From positions 70,840,496 through 70,904,495 of the forward strand of contig CM051457.1 in NCBI GenBank assembly GCA_028274465.1: a stretch of DNA of 64,000 nt, given 5' to 3'. The notes beneath the pieces were generated by a model that searched no databases, was not told the origin of the DNA, and was given only the letters and a program-made list of their open reading frames with translations. This document shows positions 56,736 through 64,000 of this stretch, piece by piece (positions within the stretch are counted from its first letter, which is position 1; each line of letters opens with the position of its first letter). The stretch comes from Plantago ovata (taxonomy: Eukaryota; Streptophyta; Magnoliopsida; Lamiales; Plantaginaceae). A program made the position numbers and the translations under genes.

Positions 56736-57710
56736 TGATGAACGTGTATTTTACACTTTCATTTGAGTATTTTTCACCTATTTTAGCTATCCTCTATGTT
56801 AATTTAGCTATATTTTAGTGCATTTTATTAGAATAGTGTCACGTTTCCCTTTAGTTTGTATTTTACAGGTTTTGGGTGAAAAACGAGTTTGTAAGATCGC
56901 GATTCTTCGGAGATTGACAACCTTCGGTAACATTGTATCTTACAGTTTTTCTATTTATATTTATATATCTTTCATCATGTTTTCATTCGTTCGTGGTATG
57001 ATTTATGTTGATTGCATGACATCTATGAGTAGCTAAACTTCTCGTTGATGATAGTATGTGATTTCTTAGCGAAGGGTTAATAATTATGCTAATGGCTATA
57101 TCGCGCATTATACTCTGAGTTATTGCTTTATTTCTTTGATCTATCTAAAACCTCTATCTTCGTAGTGTTGAATAATTACGGAACACAATTGGACAATTCA
57201 TTGATCAAAGATCTCCATGCAAGACCGAGGAATTTATGCATGATTATTAACCTGCTATGCTTTGAATGACCATACTATCACCAATCTCCATTATCTGCAA
57301 AGAAAAACCTTTGCTATGTCGTCTGTTGTTTTATATTCTTAAGTTAGATTAGATAAAGCTAGTTTTAGTCCTTAGAGATCGACACTCGAGGTTATTCTAC
57401 TGCTACGCTACGGTTTTCGTTGTAGTTGTGAATTGCCTTTGGCTAAATACAAATTTATTTGGTTAACTAGAATCAGACAAATTCGACGCTCATCAAATTG
57501 GCGCTGTTGCCGGGGACTATACTCCTTTTTTCTGTTTAGCTTATTTATATTTTCAGCATTCAATTCCCAGAACAGCTCTTGGATTGTCTCTCAGAAATTT
57601 CACTTTCTTACCCTATTTCTTTCCTCCTATCTTCTTCAGTAAATTCATCTAATCTGATCTTGATTACCTTGCGCGTTTGTGCTCTCGAAATTTTTGGTGA
57701 TATTGTTTTT
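56736..57710 (+). mobile_element. E5: E-family LTR with primer site and leader, internally deleted LTR
   Basis: LTR 56736-57495 (760 bp instead of about 1,280) starting TGATGAACGTG and ending CTCATCA; primer site TGGCGCTGTTGCCGGGGA at 57499-57516; leader 57517-57710, then SIR2. The deleted LTR part (junction near 56887) held the TATA box and GC palindromes, so this copy has no obvious promoter. The leader matches that of E1 (CCCAGAACAGCTCTTGGATT), not that of E2/E4. The rest of E5 should lie beyond SIR2. Confidence 0.85.
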
Positions 57711-59313
57711 TGTTTGTCCCTTTAAACAACAAGAAAAGACTAGAGGGGGGGGGGGGGTGAATAGTCTTTTCAAACATTCGTCGTTTAAAATTTTCTCAAC
57801 AAGTGCTTATTACTTTTCAGTAATGAGTTTGCTGATACTTAACTTTCTCAGCAAGCGCAAGTTACTTTTCAGTAACTAGGTTTGCTGATACTTAAAATCA
57901 GAGAGCGGAAGTCTTTGATACGATAAGTGCTCTTTCAGTAAATGAAGGTTTCAGCAAGTGATGTGAGTGACTGTGTACAGAAAGATATGATTTGCTGAAA
58001 ACTAAATACAGTAAGTAAATCACACGAACACTTTTATAGTGGTATCTGAGAGTGGCGTAATCTCTCAACTAATCCACTTTGTCCTTTCTAGGACTGAATC
58101 CACTAAGATAAGATTGAGGTTCTTTACAACACCTATCTAGAGCGATTCAAACAGAAACCAAAGCACACTTGCTTCGTCTCCAACCTAATCTAGAGAACGC
58201 AACCTTGTTCTCCACCAAACTTGGTACTTTTAATCAGCAAAACTATGCTCGATTAAGTTCCCCCTGAATATCACGCCTGAAAGGGTATATTTTCAGTTGG
58301 AGAGGTTTGGGATGAGATAACTTAATTATAACTTATTTAGTTACAACAAGTAATCTAAGAAACAAAACTTTAAATACTTTGCAGTAAACAAGTTTGAATG
58401 TTTCTGGTGTCAAGACTTGTTCTTGTTCGAAAGAAAGAAAGAACACTTAACTAATTTCTTAGTCGTATAAATTCTACTTCTTCACATGTAGCTTTTTCAA
58501 GCTTTAAGTCTTGGAACGGATCAATGGTAGTAAGAGTGTTTGAAGGTATGTGAGTTTAAGCACAAGTGAGAGATTGATCACGTTGTTGACACTCTTCAAC
58601 TCTTTGCCGGATGACCTCTATTTATAGTGAAAATAAGGAGCCGTTTGAATTTTAAATTCCAAGGCTTTTGTTCCTTAAGATGTCACTGTCTTGCTTTTGT
58701 ACTTTCAGCAGCGTCCTTGTTTGTCTTCTAGTCTTCATGTCCTTCGCGTGTAAGCTTTGCATTTAATGCTTATTTGAATAGAATTCAAACAGTAACATTG
58801 GAGCGCAAATACAAGTACTTTGAGCAAGAGGTCACATATGTTCCATCAGCAAGTGGTCAGTCTCAGTTTCAGCAAGCACAACCTACTTTGTCTTTCAGAT
58901 TTTCACTTATGCAATGCTGTTGGTGAAGTTTCCACTTTCTGAGCAACATGTGCCTTTGTAGATACCTGTCTTCAGAAATCTTCTAATCTTCAGATCTTCG
59001 AATTCTTCAAGTCTTCAGATCTTCAAAATCCTTCAAGATTCTGAGCGGTTCTAAATGCATCAATAGTTTGTTTGTAAAAACAAAGTACATCGTCAGCAAA
59101 TGCTTCAATAGGTTATTTTCTTTTCAGAAACAAGATACATCATAAGCTTTAAAAACAAACCTATCTAGCACCTATTCTAAGTCTTCAGCAAACGTTCCTC
59201 TTTTACAATGTCCATAAAATTCTAAATTCCTATGGACCTTAAGAGTACTAGTTACTGGAATTTCCTTAATTTAACATGGTTAATTGCTCAATTAAATTAC
59301 AAGTTTCCTAACA
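57711..59313 (-). repeat. SIR2 3' LTR, 1.60 kb
   Basis: TGTTTGTCCC at the outer end and CCTAACA at 59313, next to AATTTCCCCCTTTTTG. Rich in CAGCAA/TTGCTG, as in SIR1. Confidence 0.9.
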
Positions 59314-59578
59314 AATTTCCCCCTTTTTGATGTTAGCAATCCATGGCTAAATTAATTGTTACCCTTTTAGAGGTTTCTGATGTTGAATAAATCAGTTGAT
59401 TAATGCAAGCATACTTGAATAATTAAACAGTAAGCATAAGTAAATTGCATAATCAAAAACCAATAAGAGTCAAAAGCTTCATTGCTGATAGTTATCTTTT
59501 AGAAGTTTACAAGAAGTAGCAGATATAACTTAAACGGAATCAGCAAACAAAAACTTTAGCAAAAACAATTACAGAGAC

Positions 59579-62500
59579 TTAAGCTCTTCTAGAAGATTTT
59601 CTCAAAATCTCTCTTACACTCTTTTCAGCAAGTGCAGTAAATTCAACACAGTCCTTTTCGTAGTTTTCCAGAAGCCTACGGACTTGTAGTTGAAGAATTC
59701 TTGCATTTTTGCAGGTAGTATGATGATGCTTTTCAGCATTCATTTCCATGTAGTGAGTTACCCACAAATGCATGCCCCAATTGCTGGCATGGAGAAGCTG
59801 TGTATCTGAAATGCTTTTAGGATGAATCTTTCTTAGCCAGAGAAGATCTTCTTCTTGATCCTTAACAGTGAGATAGAAGTACTCATAAGGAATCAATCCA
59901 AGTCTCTTCTTTGTTTTCTTGGTTACTGGGTCAGAGTAGTAAACAATGCCAGGTGGTTTTATCAGATTTGGTTCTTGTCTATAAGTCTTACCAATGGCAG
60001 TTCTTCTTACTGAGACCTCAAGATTCAACCATCTCCCAACAATATTTCTTGGGAGGGATTCTTCCCTTTGTTTTCTTTGTACCTTGAGTTCAATCCATGT
60101 GAACATTTGGTTCAATATGGCTGTAGGAAAGAACTCATTCACCAGCAAATCTTCCAGCTTTAAGATCGAGCAACCATGAACGTTTCTGATCACATTCTGA
60201 GTGGTTTCATCATTGTTGGTGTTTGTATATTCAATGCCGGAGCCAATAGCAATGCTGGCCAGCCTCTTTTCTTCCTGTCTTTGCCTTCTTCTTCTTGATT
60301 TAGCATTGTCTTGATCTCTTGCTGAAGAGTCAGACGAGAAATGCTTTGAGTGGCCAGACGGAGTCAAGGCTGTTAAAGGTCTAGCTCTTATGGCTTGAGC
60401 TATTGTCTGATTGTCATCATCTTCATCATCTTCATTCAGATTTTGATGACTTTCAGTATGGCAAAAATCTTGAGTTTCAGCAGCAGTTTTTCTCTTTTTG
60501 GTACTTGCTGAATTTAACTCAGATTCTGCTTGCCTTTTAGAACTTTGCTCTTTTTCAGCAAACGGTTCTATGGGAAGTGGCTCATCAACAGCAGGAGGGG
60601 TTTGGTTTCTTTTTCTGGTACTTTTCTTTTCCCCCTTAGACATGGATTGCAACATCGGAGTGATGTGCAGAGAATAGAACTCATTGCAATTTTCAGCAAG
60701 AGTGCTTAAGCTATTATACTTCATGATGATTTGTTGCTGATCAGAGGTCATTTTTGACAACTCTTTTTGAATGCTCACCATGTTCTCTTCATGTCGTTTT
60801 TCTGTTGCGGCCTTATCATCCATGAAAGTCTGAGCCTTCACGAGAGCGGTCTCTGCTAGTCTGAGTGCTTGACTTACATCTTCTTCATAACTCTTGTGAT
60901 AAAGACTGATGTCTTTCTGAGCTATTGTCAGAGTAGTAGTGCGTCTCAGCATTGTAGCCAATATTTTTCCAAAATCAAGCGGGCTCTCAGCAAGCAATGC
61001 CTCATCTTCTGCTTTGCAGGCATCATGGACTTTCTTCAGTGCCAAAATTCTAGGAGTAAACTCCTCAAGTCTTGGGAACGGCACTAGGTTTGGGGTCAAG
61101 GAATGAACTTTAAGTTCTGAAGCAAACTGATCATCCTTTAGCAGCAATTCTCCTCTTAGATCATCATCTATATCATTTATGTAATCAGGAGGAGGAATTT
61201 GAACAACTTTGGGATCTCTTTTGGATTGTTCATCCTCATTTGCTGATAAGTTGTCGTCATCCTCAGATTCATCAAGGTCAGCAACCTTGGAACCTAAGTC
61301 AGCAGCTTCACTTCCTTTTGGTTGAGTGCTTGCTGATGGCAACACTTCAGACTCAACAACTGGAGTTTCACCAGTAGTTAGTTTTAATTGAGTTTGAGAC
61401 TCAATTACTGGAGTTTCGCCAGTAGTAAATGGAAGGGAGGGGACTTCCTTTGGTCTTACTCCTGAAGATTGACCAATTTCTAGATCCTGCGTATGCCTTG
61501 CATGGATCAAGAGAATATTCTGTAGAGCGCGTTGGTAATCTTCATCCTGTTCATCATCATCATCAAGGTTTCCATCAGTGACCTTTGCATCAGAAATTGG
61601 ACTCTTGCCATTTTTCAAGGCAGCCCTTTTTCTGGCATATTCCTCTTCAGTATCAGCACCTTGTACAGGTGCTTGATTTTCAGCAGCAGCAGGAGTAGGT
61701 TGAGATTCATGCTGAGGTTGTGGTTGTTCAGCTTACTGATTTTCTTGTTGAACATTTTCAGCAACTGTCAACTTTAAGCCTCCAGCATCAGGACTGGGAC
61801 CTTGATTGTCATCATCATCGTCTTTCTTGTCCTTGGAATCTTTCCCTTCATCATCACTTGGATCAGTGGGAATGTTCTCATCTTCTTCCTCTTCATCATC
61901 ATCTGTTAGAATTACTAGCTCAAGGTGCTTGTACAAAGCAACACTTGTCACTTCCTCTTCCTCATTGATTTTGTGGGGATCAGCCACCACAGGTACAAAT
62001 GAACCTTTGAGCATCACAGCTTGTTCAGCTGGAGAGGCACTCTTGAATTTGGCCTTCATATTCTCTCTGATTTGAGCAATCAGATTCAAGCTCATTTGCT
62101 GAGAATATGTCATTTCTTCAGGGAGGATGGAGTGAACGAATGTCTCGAGCTTCAGCAGAGAAGATCTCTTTTTCTCATTAGATAGATGAAGATGGAGATC
62201 AGAGAAATCCATTCGCCTGTATCTTTGCCAGTTGATGACGGACTTAGCAACTCTGGACAAAAGTGGTTCTTTTGAAGTTCAAGTACAGTTCCTCAGAACT
62301 CACTTGTTGATCTTCAGCGATGATTACCACTTCAGTGGTCTCCTTTTGAGCCTGAAAAAGAACGATATTTAGATCAGGATTGGTTTGGAAAATTGTTTTA
62401 GACTTCAAAGCTGAAACATGAATTACCTGCTGAGATTGAGCAAGCTCATGTTGTACAATTTCCATTCCTTGAGGAGCTTGAGTAGCATCCTCCATTTGTT

Positions 62501-64000
62501 CATCCTGAAATAAATTGAAGTTAGACACAAGTACTAAGCTGTCAAACTTAGTTTTTATACCAAAATTATTAACTACCTGCTGAGCAGGGAGTGTTGGTTC
62601 TGGTGCAGAGGCTTCAGCAACCATCTGACTTGCATCTTGAGAAGTCTGTAAAGATAATATAATATTAGCAAAAGAACAATTTTCAGAAATTGAAGTTTTA
62701 CTGATGGTTGAATTAACTACCTGCTGAAGAATGACAGGTTGTGGCTCAGTCCTTTCAGCATTAACAGTTTCTTCAGCTCCTTGGACTGTTTCTTCAGCAG
62801 ACTTCTGGTTTTGCTCTATCTGAGAAAGCTGTGCGGTTTCAGCGATCTCCCTTGTCTCTGAAATGACAAGTTGAGCAGAAGCATCTTGACCTTTGAGCTC
62901 ACTGCTTGTCATGAAGAGATCAATTGACTTGTTGGATGATTCTTCAATTTCCAACTCCATTTGTTTGCTTAAATCTTCCAGTACAAGCTGGACTTTGTCA
63001 ATTGATGTCTTGGGTGAGCTTGGGCCAGTATTCTCAGCATCACGAGATGCGTCGTTGAATAGTGCTTCTTGTGTTTCAGCAACTTCTGGAACTTGAACCA
63101 TTGCTGTCTCAGCAACTGGTCCTTCAGCAAGCGGGGTTTCAGCAACTTGATGAGTTGCTTGTTCAGCAACCATCTTTTCAGCAGCATCAGCAAGTGCCGC
63201 CTTTTGCAGATCGGCAGCAATATCACTTGCTGGTTCCATGGTTTGATCATCTAGATTATCTACAATGTAGATATCTGGGACTTGGATAGGAATTTCATTT
63301 CCACTGCCTTGTGGTATGTTCTCAGTAGACGGATCAACATTGAGTCGATCATTGAAGGCTTCCGCAAACACTTCAATGTTGCTGACATAGGCTTCAGTAA
63401 CTACCTTGACAACATCTACTGGCAAATGCGTTTCAGCATTTGTTTGGGAATTGTCTGAGAGGTCTTGGACAACAGGAACTGACTTGCGAGCCAGTGTTTT
63501 CTTCCTTGTGTTGCCTGTCCTTTTCCTCTTTGGTACGGGATTTGCTGATGACGCTGCAGTCTGAGTGTCATCATCAGCTTTCCTCTTTTTCTTGTTAGAT
63601 TTCCCAGCAGGTACGTTAGTAGTTGCATTTTCAGCAACGGCTGTTGTACACTTACCTTGTTGATCATCTACAGCAGTTTCATTTTTGTCACCACCATCAA
63701 CAGCAGTTTCATCTCTAAGTTGCTGAGTGGTGACATCTGCAGCTGTTGTATACCTTTCTTGCTGGCTTGTGCTGACAACATTTGTAGTTGTTGTCTTTTT
63801 AGATTTTTCAAGTTTCTTGCCAACAGTCTTTGGTACATTGTGCTTGTAGAAAAATCTTCCCACATTGCATACAGATTTCTTGATTGGCAATGGATTTCTC
63901 AGCTGAATCCTGAAATGTTCAAGGATATAGCATATCTTTATTCCATACATAACTGGAAAGGAAGGTGAGACCTTGTTGTCTTCTACCTTTACCTTAAACT
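59579..64000 (-). pseudogene. SIR2 extra ORF (envelope position), one frameshift and one stop visible
   Basis: Enters from the right with MYGIKICYILEHFRIQLRNP at 63950 and runs to 62244; a frameshift near 62250 and a TAA at 61733 are the only lesions before TAA at 59579. More than 1,450 codons. After the globular N-terminal part come Lys-rich (KKRKADDDTQTAASSANPVP) and VAE/ETQ-rich acidic stretches, a DFSDLHLHLSNEKKRSSLLK segment, a second globular-looking C-terminal region (VNEFFPTAILNQMFTWIELK, KKRLGLIPYEYFYLTVKDQE) and a coiled-coil-like end (ILQLQVRRLLENYEKD). It preserves the C-terminal region missing in SIR1. No signal peptide or membrane segment seen. Function unknown. Confidence 0.7.

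Larger units (their letters stand above)
57711..64000 (-). mobile_element. SIR2: second SIRE-type copia element, 3' part only
   Basis: 3' LTR 57711-59313, purine tract (59314-59330) and the extra ORF reaching the window edge. Pol, gag and 5' LTR should lie to the right of 64000. The LTR is clearly related to the SIR1 LTR but more diverged, and has a G run (57746-57759). Confidence 0.9.

Overview
This 64 kb window is plant nuclear DNA made almost entirely of nested transposable elements. I see no host gene, rRNA, tRNA gene or CRISPR array. Plant origin is supported by Ty1/copia and Ty3/gypsy LTR retrotransposons with plant-type primer sites (initiator tRNA-Met; a site complementary to the 3' end of plant tRNA-Asp), a CACTA element, a hAT element with BED, DUF659 and dimerisation regions, and a Tat-type gypsy pol with two RNase H regions. 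An angiosperm, probably a eudicot, is likely; the species cannot be read from the sequence.

Layout, with names used below. E1 (1-4226, minus) is a gag-only LTR element cut off at both ends. COP1 (4227-21944, plus) is a decayed Ty1/copia element whose 5' LTR has lost its first part. E2 (10897-19769, minus) is a complete 8.9 kb element inserted at the very end of COP1 pol, with a GTCTT target duplication. E3 (21945-23031, minus) is an LTR remnant. TAT1 (23032-56735, minus) is an old Ty3/gypsy Tat-like element split by several insertions. CAC1 (26498-33724, duplication TTG) is a CACTA element inside TAT1 and carries HAT1 (28528-32128, duplication GTCTCCAT). SIR1 (35179-55451, minus, duplication ACCTA) is a SIRE-type copia element inside TAT1 and carries E4 (49384-54993, plus, duplication GAGGT) in its 5' LTR and a truncated LTR piece E6 (37083-37432) in its extra ORF. 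E5 (56736-57710, plus) is an LTR plus leader inserted in TAT1 gag. SIR2 (57711 to beyond 64000, minus) is a second SIRE-type element that splits E5.

The most distinctive component is the E family (E1-E6). These elements share about 1.3 kb LTRs beginning TGATGAA and ending TTCATCA, a tRNA-Asp primer site, a purine tract next to a TTGCTTGAGGACAAGCAA hairpin, and a 1.5 kb non-coding 3' region, yet differ in coding cargo. E1 and E4 carry only a gag-like ORF. E2 carries a decayed gag-protease frame plus an intact 434-codon ORF and no reverse transcriptase or integrase. They resemble the known plant class of gag-only terminal-repeat retrotransposons (TR-GAG) and would need enzymes from a partner, plausibly an Athila-like gypsy element.

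Order of events read from nesting: TAT1 is the oldest in its block; CAC1 (then HAT1), SIR1 (then E4 and E6) and E5 (then SIR2) came later. On the left, COP1 was probably inserted in the E3 LTR, E2 later entered COP1, and one deletion with 3-bp microhomology fused E1 to the truncated COP1 LTR. Nearly all enzyme genes carry stops or frameshifts, so I treat them as pseudogenes.
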